A stretch of 64,000 nucleotides of DNA, taken from positions 974,837 to 1,038,836 of the forward strand of contig JAINUG010000213.1 in NCBI GenBank assembly GCA_029706075.1, given 5' to 3'. Of the stretch, positions 54,536 through 64,000 are shown in pieces. The DNA comes from Aldrovandia affinis. Its lineage: Eukaryota; Chordata; Actinopteri; Notacanthiformes; Halosauridae. The position numbers and the translations under genes were made by a program. A model generated the notes under the pieces. It was not told the origin of the DNA. It did no database searches and saw nothing but the letters and a program-made list of their open reading frames with translations. Within the stretch, counting starts at the first letter, position 1. Each line of letters opens with the position of its first letter.

Positions 54536-54762
54536 GGCGGCAGTGTAGTGTAATGGTTAGGGAACTGGACTTGTAACTCAGAGGTTGCTGGTTCAGTTCC
54601 CAGGTGGGGCACTACCATTGTACCCTTGAGCAAGGTACTTAACCTGAATTGCTTCAGTTAATGTCCAGCTGTATGAATGGATTGTATGTAAAGAAATGTA
54701 AACTGTGTAAGTCGCTCTAGATAAGAGCATCTGCTAAATGCCTAAAATGTAAATGTAGAGTT
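54536..54762 (+). repeat. tRNA-derived SINE, family B, full length
   Basis: Head gcagtgtagtgtaatggtta gggaactgg; B-box-like gaggttgctggttcagttcc; body cccttgagcaaggtacttaa; tail gtaagtcgctctagataaga gcatctgctaaatgcc. Confidence 0.9.
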
Positions 54763-56125
54763 GAATTCTTAATTATTCTGTAAAAACTGTTTCACATCAT
54801 TCTTTATACCATTTTTATATACAAAGCATTATGGTAGTATCCATCATTAAAAAAATCATATAGGCTTAATCCAGCCGCACAACTGATCTTAAAATAGCAC
54901 AGATTTTCAGCAAAAGGTTTATGTCCACGCATCTCAGACTTCTGCTTTCTTTTGTCACTTATCAATAATTAGAATCTGAGCTCACAGTGAAACTAATTGT
55001 TGGCTTCAGGCGCGTCAAAAACACCTCGGCTACTGCGGGAGATTACTTTCCAGTCCGGCGGCGCGTGACGTTCTGGCACCGATCTGGTGACAAACACTAA
55101 TGACTGTGTCCCTGCTCCGTCCCTCCCTCCCCACTATGCTGTATCTATGAAATACTCAAACAAAAATATACTCTAAACCTGTAGGGTGAAAAACAATCCG
55201 ACTTCAGAAAGAATAAAGTGTTAACGTTAATCCGATAATAAATAAACAGCGCTTTAATTATGTGTTAAGACAGAAGGCGACAGTCCTCAGCCCTACATTT
55301 CCTCCCAGGTATTGATGCAGTTTTGTCATTTTGCGAGTGAGTTTGTGGGTCTAAATCAGTGGGCGGTGATTTGTTTCTACACAGCAGCCACCCAGGCAGT
55401 GCACTGTGTCAGGGCAGCCCTTTCATTACGAGGTGAATCAGACACTTAATGATCTCAGAACACGTTATTGATCCATGAGGCGTGCGTTCGTGCGTTTCGT
55501 CTGAGAGATTTGAACGGAGTGCCCTGCACAGGAGTTCTTCGGTGAAATGCAAAATGGCTACCCCCTGATGTCAATCTGTGGGAAAAGATCGTATTTAATG
55601 GATTAATTTGGTGACGAGTCAAGCGTTCTTGTGGTAAAGGCTTCCTTTTAGTCGCATCTGCTCTGCTCCAGTCAATTTTGTGAATGAGGACAGCAGCTAT
55701 CAATAGGATTGTTTCCACTGGAAAAAAAAAGGGATGGGTGTTTACATAGATTTTGAGGTAGATAATTGTACTGATTAATCTACAGTGCTTGGCACTATAC
55801 TGTTAATGTGACACACAAGAAAAGGGCCAATAAGGTCAAATAAAATCTAAAACCGTAGTCAGGAAATGGGCCTATATTATTTCAGCTTGCTTGTAACATT
55901 AGCCCACAAGCCAGTCGGCTAAATTGGTTGTTGACGGATATACCTTTCAACAAACACAAAAATTGGTGCATAGCCAATCAAGCTTCTTTTCTAGCAAGCA
56001 CCATTCCTGTTTGGTAGGCCGGACATTTGACAGGGAGCCTGTAGCAGTCAGATGCGACTGGCTTCATCCCTCCCAGGGTAGGGGGGGGGGGGTGTGTCTA
56101 AGTTGGCTGGAGATCTTCGGATTTC
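54763..56125. other. Unique sequence, nothing recognised
   Basis: No exon or mobile element recognised; a G run lies at 56081-56091. Confidence 0.4.
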
Positions 56126-56128
56126 TTA

Positions 56129-56694
56129 GGCCATGTCCAAACTAAAGCGGATACATTTTAAAAAAAACCTTTTTGTGTCAATTTTTTTTCCGTCCACACT
56201 AGCATTTTCCTAAAGTTGGCGTCCACACTGAACCGCCAAAAAGGCTTAAATGTAATTAATGGGCATGCGCAGGAGACGTGTCCCACCATGCACTGGCTCA
56301 TCCAGGTCTTATCCAAAATCGCCATTCCTTGCACGGTTTGCGGATATCCGTTGCACAACAGCCGTGAATATAAAGCGCTTCATCTCTCGCGTAGGAATGC
56401 TGCTTGTACATGACACAAAGCCATGTTTGACTCCAATAAAGCAATCAGACTAGATAGTGGAGAGAACAGCACTTGCACAACTTCGCCCGCCACGTTCAAT
56501 GTTTTGGCTACAGCCCGGATCACATGACAATCATACGTCAGCGTTTTCAACACCCTCCGGCGCTTTCAAATGTGTCCACTTTGTAGAGCGTCTTCGGTGG
56601 ACGAAAACGTTGTCTTAGTGTGGACGGACGGCCAAAGCGGGGGAAAAAAAGAAGAAGCTTTTTCAAATGTATCCGCATTAACATGGACATGGCC
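56129..56694. mobile_element. PIF/Harbinger-like MITE with TTA flanks
   Basis: A 566-bp element. Its ends are ggccatgtccaaactaaagc ggatacattt and the inverse aaatgtatccgcattaacat ggacatggcc. Both flanks are TTA (56126-56128, 56695-56697), the target of the PIF/Harbinger superfamily. Subterminal gtccacact motifs recur inside. No transposase frame. hAT-type assignment is less likely because no 8-bp duplication is seen. Confidence 0.72.
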
Positions 56695-56697
56695 TTA

Positions 56698-59600
56698 GGT
56701 GTTTGTGCGCGCTTTGTATGCTCCTCTAGATAAGATAAGGCTATCTTAAGATAAGTCCGCTAAATGGCTGCATGCAAATGCAACGTAAACGTTAGCAGTG
56801 TGTTTGCTCGTCAACAGCATGCCCACAGGCTCCCAGTAAGAGAAGGCCCTCCCCACCAGTCAGTGCTAGCTCTCCTGTAGTACTGTGCGTGGCCTGTAGG
56901 GGGTATGCAGTCCTTGGTTAGTGAGTGCGTGTGCTTCGGCTGCAGTGGTCCCAGCGGGGGTGCGGGTGGCACACCGTGTGAACTGAAGGGTACGATTGAT
57001 CCTTCCAAATTGGAGAGAAAGAAAGGCAGGGGAAAAAACTGATACTTTCGGGGTAGCTATGACATATGCAAATCCTGTGCTTGGGATTGGTTGGCTCGGG
57101 TGTATTCCAATTCATCCGCTAACGGGTACAGCAGTGCAGGCTGCATTGAAGCAATTGCTCCCATATTTAGCTTGCAGATGCCCCCGAGACGACCTGTGCA
57201 CAAATCTGTAGCACAATAGCCTTCACATTCACAAAAAGTCTCAAAGACCGGACCACACCCTCCCGGTTTTCACCGTTATGGTTATGCCAATCACAGACCA
57301 TATCACAAAGAGTAACAGTCTTAAACTAAAAGTAATAACAGTAACTTCATGTAATCGGCTACTGTTCTCAATTGCCTTGGCAACAGTAGAACAGTAGCTG
57401 TATGCTGTCCTCCATAAATCTGAAATGGTCTACACTTGAGACCACAGAAGTGTACCCTGCAAAGGCACTGATGGCGCTGAGTGCTTCAGAATGACTGGTG
57501 CTGCATTAATGTGCATTGCACAGCCCCTGCCCATGTGGCCGGATTGATAATGCATGCACAGACGCACTTAGCGCCAATAAAACGAACGCATACGAACATG
57601 GAACATTTCTCCATTTTAAATGGGACTGCACCACCGGGAATTACCGCCAGGGCCTGAAGGCCACGACTGCGCGGCTCTGTGCTCTCCCACGCCGACCCTG
57701 GAGCCGTAGAGTCCTGCCAGCACCTCCAAGTCGGCCTTCTCAAAAACAAGACCAAACTAAAATACACAGTGCGCATTACACTCTGGAATTTTGAGCCCGT
57801 TTACCCACAAAATATTCTCGGTGTTAAAAAGAGAGAAAGAGAGAGGGAGGGAGGGCGAGAGATCGAGTGGGCTTCCAAAGATAATGTTGCCACAGGGATT
57901 TAGCCCCCGAGGGACAGCATGGCCCCTCAGGCCGAGTTTCAGACCGTGGTCCTGGGCAGCAGTTTGCAGGGTGTGGGGGCTGGCATGTTTTCTTAATGCT
58001 CAGTTGCTGCTCGAGAGCCTCAAGCCTCCAGTCCCCCCTGTCCCCCCCCCAGGGAGCGAGGCCCATATGTCTCTGAGAGAGACAACTGCTGCTGACCTTG
58101 AGTGCGGTTAAATGACCTTCGGTGACCTTGCGGCTACTGTGAAGGACGGTGTACGCTGTTGGCCTGTGGGGGCGCCGGGGAATCTCAGAGCGCCTCGGCC
58201 GCACCTCGTTCGCTTGAAGTCGCCCCCCCGATCACTCCGCCCCGGATCCGGGCACACGCTTGGTGTGACGTTCACGCTAACTTCTCTACTCAGACCAAAA
58301 AAGCTGTACCTCAAAAGAGAACGGAGCATTTTTGCGCCCATTTTCTCCGCAGTGGAAAACAGAACAAGTCCTCCATTGACAAGCTGTTCAAAAAGGTAGG
58401 AAACAGTTGCCCTTTGTTTCCAAGGGACAATAATTAACATTTTCCAAGTCGGCCTTAATTAGCGCGAAACATATTAACGTTACACAAGCCTTTATCTCCT
58501 GACTAATCAGTGTGTCAGGAGTTAACCGGCCACTTCCAGGGCTTGGTGCAGGGGTCACAGGAGTCACTCGCTGTGTGCACTGTCAGCTTCTGGAGCAGCG
58601 CGAGGCCCCGTCAACAGCCGCTCGCTCTCTCAAACTCAGCAGCGGCGGAGCAGAGGAACGTTCTCCACACACACATTACTCTCTGACCCTGATCGCATTC
58701 CAGCGGTGGTTTATGAGGAAGCTTTTATCAGAAAGGCACGCAGTGTACAGGGGGAGACTGCGCCAGAGACCAAGCAAGGCCGCGCTCAGATAAGCTCAGC
58801 CTGGAACATCAGGTCAACGCTACCCTCCTCCCCAGTGCCGCGAAGGCCGTACAGCGCATGTACAGAGTCGGCCTCTCAGGGCTCCCCACAGAAATGTCCA
58901 TAATGACCACAGACTCTCGCTCCTCTCCTTGCGAACATTAGCCTCGTTCCTGACACACGGAATCGGGACGCACGGTTTAACACGTTTCCTGTGGGCCACA
59001 AAGGATGAACAAAGCAGAGAAAAATGCGCTCGTATAAGGCTAGAGCGCTCGGCCTGAGCGAGTGACTAACAGGAAGCGAGCGGGTGCTTTCATGAATACT
59101 TTAGCCTCCTCCTCCTCAGCGCTGAGAATAGTCCACTCTGCTGCTAGCCGCTACTTCATGTAAATACGTCAGAGTCTGTCTCCCTCTGTCACCCGACATT
59201 GCCTGTTTGACCCTCGAAAAAGAACCAAAACAACACAAAAAAAGCCTGCAATATCATTTGCACCTCAGCCTGTCTGGACTGCTTGCTATGTCTATGCTCA
59301 CATGAGACCTCCTCAGTGCTAACGGCAGAACGCATAAAATATGCACGCTGAAGGGGGTTGGACTGACGTCCTTAACCAAATTACTGGAGCAATTCAATTT
59401 TCCCACTCGACGTATTTGTATAGTGCTTTTTTTGGCAGTGTGACCATCACAAAGACACTTTACAGGGGGGAAAAAAAATTGATTAAAAAAATGACAATAT
59501 TGGATGTAGTGCTCTGTATTTTGGCAGCCGCTTTGGAAAGAGTTCCTGCCCTTGTCCTGCAGGCTGTAGTGGCCTGGTGCAGGGAGGAGGGAGGAGGGGG

Positions 59601-60600
59601 GTAAAGTTCCCCCTGGAGCTGTCGGCCTCTGTTCTGTGGCATGGTAATTAGAGAGCGTCCACAGCTGGGGGAGAAGCAGTGCTGTGTAACCAGCGTGGGC
59701 GACCGGACCCCCCCCTCCCCCTCACTCTGAAACCCCGGGCAACACAGCCGAACCTCCAGGGACGGAAACTAGAGCCCTGCGCGGGATTATTTTATATTTC
59801 GCACCCGCACCAATGCCCTCTATTCATGTCTCGTCTCTTCCTGTCCCACACAGGCAATTTCTTCCTTTTGAAATGTAGCTTTTAATAGCCTACAGGGACG
59901 ATCATTTGAAATATAAATATAGGCTACATACTAGAAAAGCACATCCGTATTTAGAAGCGTTTTCATTCAAAATCAAAACAAATTGAGGAGAAACCTTTAG
60001 CCGAAATGCTATCTCTTCAGCTCGAGAAATTGGCAAAAATGAATGGGAGTCAACAGGCATACGAGTGCCAAATTAATCCAAATAACGATCACCTTTACGA
60101 CAGAAGCCATCTGTGACTCTTACTAAGCTACTATAAAGCCAGCAGCTGCAACTAAAACATTGACGTTTTCTTTTTGATAATTTTTAACCCTGTCCGTCAG
60201 TTAGACTGTTTAATGTGTAAGCGGAAACTCTGGGGAAACTCTGAACAAGTCCGTTAAACATTGTCAGAAATGAGCCATATTAATAAACGCGATTATGAAT
60301 GGAATTATCCCGTGCTTACACCGCGCTCTTGATCTCTGCCCACCTGCTCCCGTCCGCAACAGAGCATGAACGTCACGCTCGCGCAAAACATTGTTGGGCC
60401 TCGCAGGAAACCTGTCCTGCCACAGGGCTCCAACTTCAACACTGAAACAGAACAGCGCCGTGACGATGCTGTCCTGCCATCATTAGCTAAATACGTTTTA
60501 ATTTCTCTGGGCTACCGCTTACATTCTTATGAGGAACCTCAATGGTACCAAGTTCTATAAACAGAGGATGCCAAAAATGCACAGAAATGACTAAAACAGT
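56698..60600. other. Unique sequence, minor repeats only
   Basis: A SINE C-like tail at 56985-57035, a short GA run at 57828-57855, and a LINE-type 3' end copy at 59400-59470 (gtatttgtatagtgctttt). No exon recognised. Confidence 0.4.
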
Positions 60601-60607
60601 GAAAATT

Positions 60608-60825
60608 GGGCTGCCAGTGTAGTGTAATGGTTAGGAAGCTGGGCTTGTAACTCAGAGGTTGCAGGTTCAATTCCCAGGTGGGGCACTGCTGTTGTGCCCT
60701 TGAGCAAAGGTACTTAACCTGAATTGCTTCAGTAAAATACCCAGCTGTATAAATGGATTGTAGGCAAAGAAATGCAAACTGTGTAAGTCCCTCTGGGTAA
60801 GAGTGTCTGCTAAATGCCTAAAAGT
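60608..60825 (+). repeat. tRNA-derived SINE, family B
   Basis: Head ctgccagtgtagtgtaatgg; B-box-like gaggttgcaggttcaattcc; body gtgcccttgagcaaaggtac; tail gtaagtccctctgggtaaga gtgtctgctaaatgcc. Confidence 0.88.
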
Positions 60826-61502
60826 GTTGATCAGTTACCATTTTAAATGCGCAAAGAACAATTTGTAAAGTTACATTTCACAATAAGGGTCGGCCTACTT
60901 GCGCGGCGGCGTGCACGGTAATGACCTCTACGTCATGGAACGCCTTGTTGTTCAGTACGCTGTTGCACGGAGCCTGATTGGTAATTGTGTCTTAAAGGAA
61001 CAGTACATAGAACAGCCTGTGAACTCTTCGAAGTGGGGAGGGGGATGGTTTGTGAGTACGGTTTTTTTCTGTCCTAAACAGCCTAAAAGCCTAACCAGTA
61101 AATTATTGACACCCTACTGTACACATTCACCATCCACAGGATCAGGATACGTGCAGGATATGTGCCACTCTGCTCTTCTGCTTTTCTGAGTTGTACATTA
61201 AGCGGTACAACCGCCTCATGTTAGCGGCCTGCTCCTCCTCTGTGGTCTATCCCTGTGAAAACACTCACAAGTGTGAAAGCGCTCTCTCGGTCACGACTAC
61301 GTTTCTCCTCAGTGAGCAAAGCTTCAAGGCCGTAGAGTCAAAGACACACCGCTGCATGTGTCGATACAGCTCAGAAGGTGCACAAAACCAGAGTGGCACA
61401 AGGGTCGAAGAGGGGAAAGGCAGTTTACCGTGACGCCTGCGGTGGCCCCAATCAGAAGGAGAGACAGCGCAGAGATGGAGCAGGACACCAAGGGAGGGCC
61501 AC

Positions 61503-61935
61503 TACATTACATTACAGGCGTTTAGCAGACGCTCTTATCCAGAGCGACTTACAGTTTACATTTCTTTACAATCCATTTATACAGCTGAAGCAATTCAGGT
61601 TAACCCATTAAGACCTGGAGTGACGTTTAGGTCGCTTCGATTTTGCGATTAATGAAATGCGCTGTGATTCACTGAAATAGACGTGGGGGAAATGAAGTGC
61701 ACGTTGGTGTCAGCTTTTTTTTTAGAAATTTTTTCCAGAAAACCCTCAGGTTTTAAGAGGTTGTGTAGAATAATTGCTTAGGTTTTAATAGGCGTTTTTA
61801 GCAGGCGTTTTAGGTCTAAATGGGTTAAGTACCTTGCTCAAGGGTACAAAGGCAGTGTCCCACCTGGGGATTGAACCTGCAACCTTAACGTTACAAGCCC
61901 AGCTCCCTAACCATTATACCACACTGCCTGCCACT
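61503..61935 (-). repeat. SINE family B split by a TTAA-flanked element
   Basis: The 3' part (61503-61603: cattacattacaggcgttta to aagcaattcaggttaa) and the 5' part (61825-61935: ttaagtaccttgctcaaggg to accacactgcctgcca) form one minus copy of family B once 61604-61824 and one TTAA are removed. Confidence 0.93.
61604..61824. mobile_element. piggyBac-like MITE
   Basis: A 221-bp element flanked by TTAA at 61600-61603 and 61825-61828. The ends are inverted: CCCATTAAGACCT and, at the right, AGGTCTAAATGGG (one mismatch). CCC..GGG ends beside TTAA are the piggyBac signature. No coding frame. The host site is inferred exactly from other SINE B copies, which read caggttaagtacc here. Confidence 0.92.
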
Positions 61936-62645
61936 AGTCTGACACGGGCCCAGAGTCCTGTGGGAAAGCCGTCCCTGTCCTCCCTTACCAGCTCCAGAAC
62001 CAGAACCGGAGGCGGGTCTCTTGCCCTCCCGGTCGAGAAGCTGCCTCCCGTTATCCGCCGGCGTGTGCTGGCGCTTGGCAGACGGTTTTGTGGCCATGGG
62101 CACTAAGGCACCCTCACACCGTAGCTGCAGCAGATGCAGCTCGAGGGGGCGAGGTTTGGATTGCACGCAATCCCACTCAAGCGACTGCACGGGGGGTACC
62201 GGCGTCAATAAACACGATGAAAGGGCTCCTGATGCTGACCCCGCCGCGGAACAATAGAGAGCGTGTCAACCGGGCCATTACGCCAGGACCGAGGGCCTGT
62301 TTCTCCAACACCCCCATCCCCCTGCACATTATCCACCGACTGAAGTGTGTGTGTGTGTGTGGTCCTCCCTTTCAACAAGCAGTCACGCGCTACAATCTGC
62401 CGAACGCCTCGCTCCGAGAGTTGCTTTTCCTCTGTCAAACTTTGCAGAAAATACAATACGGGAGTCTTTGAAAGTGTATGAAGGAAAGCTTAATTCGGTG
62501 GATTATGGGTGTCCCAGATCAAAGCGTCGAGTCTCCAGCTTTCATATCTCAAACCCACTTCTGCTCAAGGACATGTCTAACTGGTCCTGAAAAGCTGTCA
62601 TTTGCTGATACTAATTGGCATTGGTATTGAGTTCAGAGCTGGGCA
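61936..62645. other. Unique sequence, nothing recognised
   Basis: No exon or mobile-element ends recognised; a short GT run lies at 62345-62361. Confidence 0.4.
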
Positions 62646-62649
62646 GAGG

Positions 62650-62706
62650 TTACATTACATTATTACATTACAGGCATTTGGCAGACGCTCTTATCCAGAG
62701 CGACGG
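62650..62706 (-). repeat. SINE family B tail fragment
   Basis: acattacattattacattac aggcatttggcagacgctct tatccagagcgac. Confidence 0.75.
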
Positions 62707-64000
62707 ACAACAAAGTGTTAACCGTAGTCAAGAGGTGATCTCAAACCCAGGATTCTACTCTGCAGGGACAAAAACTCTCTCCACTGAACGGGCACAACAC
62801 ACAGAGAAAGCCTGTGGAATAAACATCTTTGTCCTTTCCCAGCACAGGCCTGAAAACACGGCTTCCTTCAAGTTAGGTAACGGCGGACCACAGGATGACA
62901 GAGTGAAAGAGCTGAAAGAGCTGCTGTGGCCCTGTCGCTCTGTGGGCCTGCCGCGCTCCGCTAGTGACCCAGAAAACCAGGGGTGATGGACAGCGACTGT
63001 GGGAACGTGGGGGTCAGCTCCACCGGCTGATCTCCGGACCCCTCGGACGCCACTGACCGCCGGCGAGGAGCGCCCCCTGAGCCACAATGAGGTCAGAGCG
63101 CGGTGCCGCGGCCCCGGCCGGCCTGCATTGTCCCCCCTCAGCGTCCGGCCCATCCCGGGGTCCGCGGCCCCTTTGTCCCCCCTCTGACAGGTCAGCTCCT
63201 CTCCCCCGACGCCGTTCCTGGGTCTCTGATGTCCGAGGGGTTGAGGAGCCGTGAAAAGCGCTCTGCCCGGACAATGGAGGGGCCTGACAACGGCCTGCTC
63301 CTTGATCGGAGCCGATCAATGGACGCCGACAAGCCGTCCCGATGCCCATTCTTCACAGAGCCGCGACAGGGAGAGCGCACCATCTTCGGCCCGATTGTCC
63401 CGCTCAACGCGTGGCTAAGGACTCCGGATCTGGAGAGCGCTTTTCCCGGTGAGCGCATTTCCGAAAGCGGAACGTTGTGGCGCCTTGTTGAGCCGAGCTA
63501 AAATTAGCCGGCCGGCGGAACAAAAAAAAGGCTTTTGCACAGCTACAAACGGACCTCGGGCCAAGGCGTTTTCCAGCGCTGTTAAACTGTTCTTTTCTTT
63601 TCTTGGTCGTAAAAAAAATGCGGCATCCTCAGAAATGACAGCGTGATCACATCACACAAAGCCCCGCCAGCCTCAGTGTTTTCTGTTTGCCGCAGCGAAA
63701 AGAGAAATGTGAAATGTGTTACAGTGGACTGGACTGCTACACGAAGCGTGAAGGGTCCAGGTTACTGAGCCAGGGAACTGCGCTCTTAAATGTCAAAAGG
63801 CAGTATGAGGGATGTGCATGAGAGAACGGTTTATGGCTTTCAAGAACAACAAATATTCAATATTCAACTCCCCCCCCTCCCCCATCCCCCCATACTGGAA
63901 GATTTTTTTTTGTTTTTTTTTTTTTAATTGGAAAATATTTATATATGAAAAAAAGTAACTGCTATTAGAAAACATCATTTGGTTATTGAAAAATGATGAT
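62707..64000. other. Window end, CpG-richer at 63000-63500, nothing recognised
   Basis: GC- and CpG-rich stretch without a recognisable exon. Frames on both strands lack known motifs. It ends in a T-rich, AT-rich segment. Confidence 0.4.

Noticed and set aside
63103-63501. 132-codon frame in a CpG-rich stretch as a possible first exon
   Set aside because: It is on the plus strand, has no recognisable protein similarity, and frames on the other strand are similarly open because of GC content.

Overview
The window is vertebrate nuclear DNA, almost certainly from a ray-finned fish. Coding sequence is sparse and cut into short exons by GT-AG introns. The spaces between hold tRNA-derived SINEs, Tc1, hAT, Harbinger-like and piggyBac-like DNA elements, LINE 3' ends, and very many CA/GT, GA and minisatellite arrays. 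The only recognisable host gene is on the minus strand: the teleost orthologue of CCDC88A (girdin/GIV, an actin- and G-alpha-binding scaffold). The exact species cannot be read from the sequence.

Layout of the gene (5' to 3' runs from high to low coordinates). Twenty exons were placed by translation and by splice-site and phase agreement: 40746-40815, 32506-32564, 29984-30067, 29139-29278, about 26791-26962, 18337-18418, 17581-17739, 16121-16267, 15272-15416, 14451-14635, 11110-11247, 8989-9381, 7725-8402, 6564-6691, 5210-5348, 4532-4708, 3254-3415, 1467-1744, 697-840 and 1-151 (cut by the window edge). Together they give about 1,210 codons: the second half of the N-terminal Hook domain, the linker, and most of the long central coiled coil. 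The first coding exons (start of the Hook domain) were not found between 40816 and 64000, so they probably lie beyond the window. The C-terminal G-alpha/actin/membrane-binding part lies beyond position 1.

Two exon problems stand out. Exon 29139-29278 lacks one base relative to the conserved frame, which as written leads to a TGA at 26947-26949. The 3' end of the next exon has no donor in the phase that the following exon needs. These are either assembly errors or signs of a decaying gene copy; all other junctions agree.

The intronic DNA is unusual in how often tandem repeats sit against, or are built from, splice junctions. There is a 47-bp minisatellite made of the end of one exon plus its 5' splice site, copies of another exon's start plus its 3' splice site, and a 1.3-kb array with about 41 CAG|GTGAG-like motifs just downstream of a real donor. 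Well-dated transposon insertions are also visible: a SINE inside a Tc1 relic, a TTAA-flanked element inside a SINE, a 558-bp hAT element with a perfect 8-bp duplication, and a Harbinger-like element flanked by TTA. I found no CRISPR array, bacterial operon, tRNA or rRNA gene, and no convincing second protein gene.
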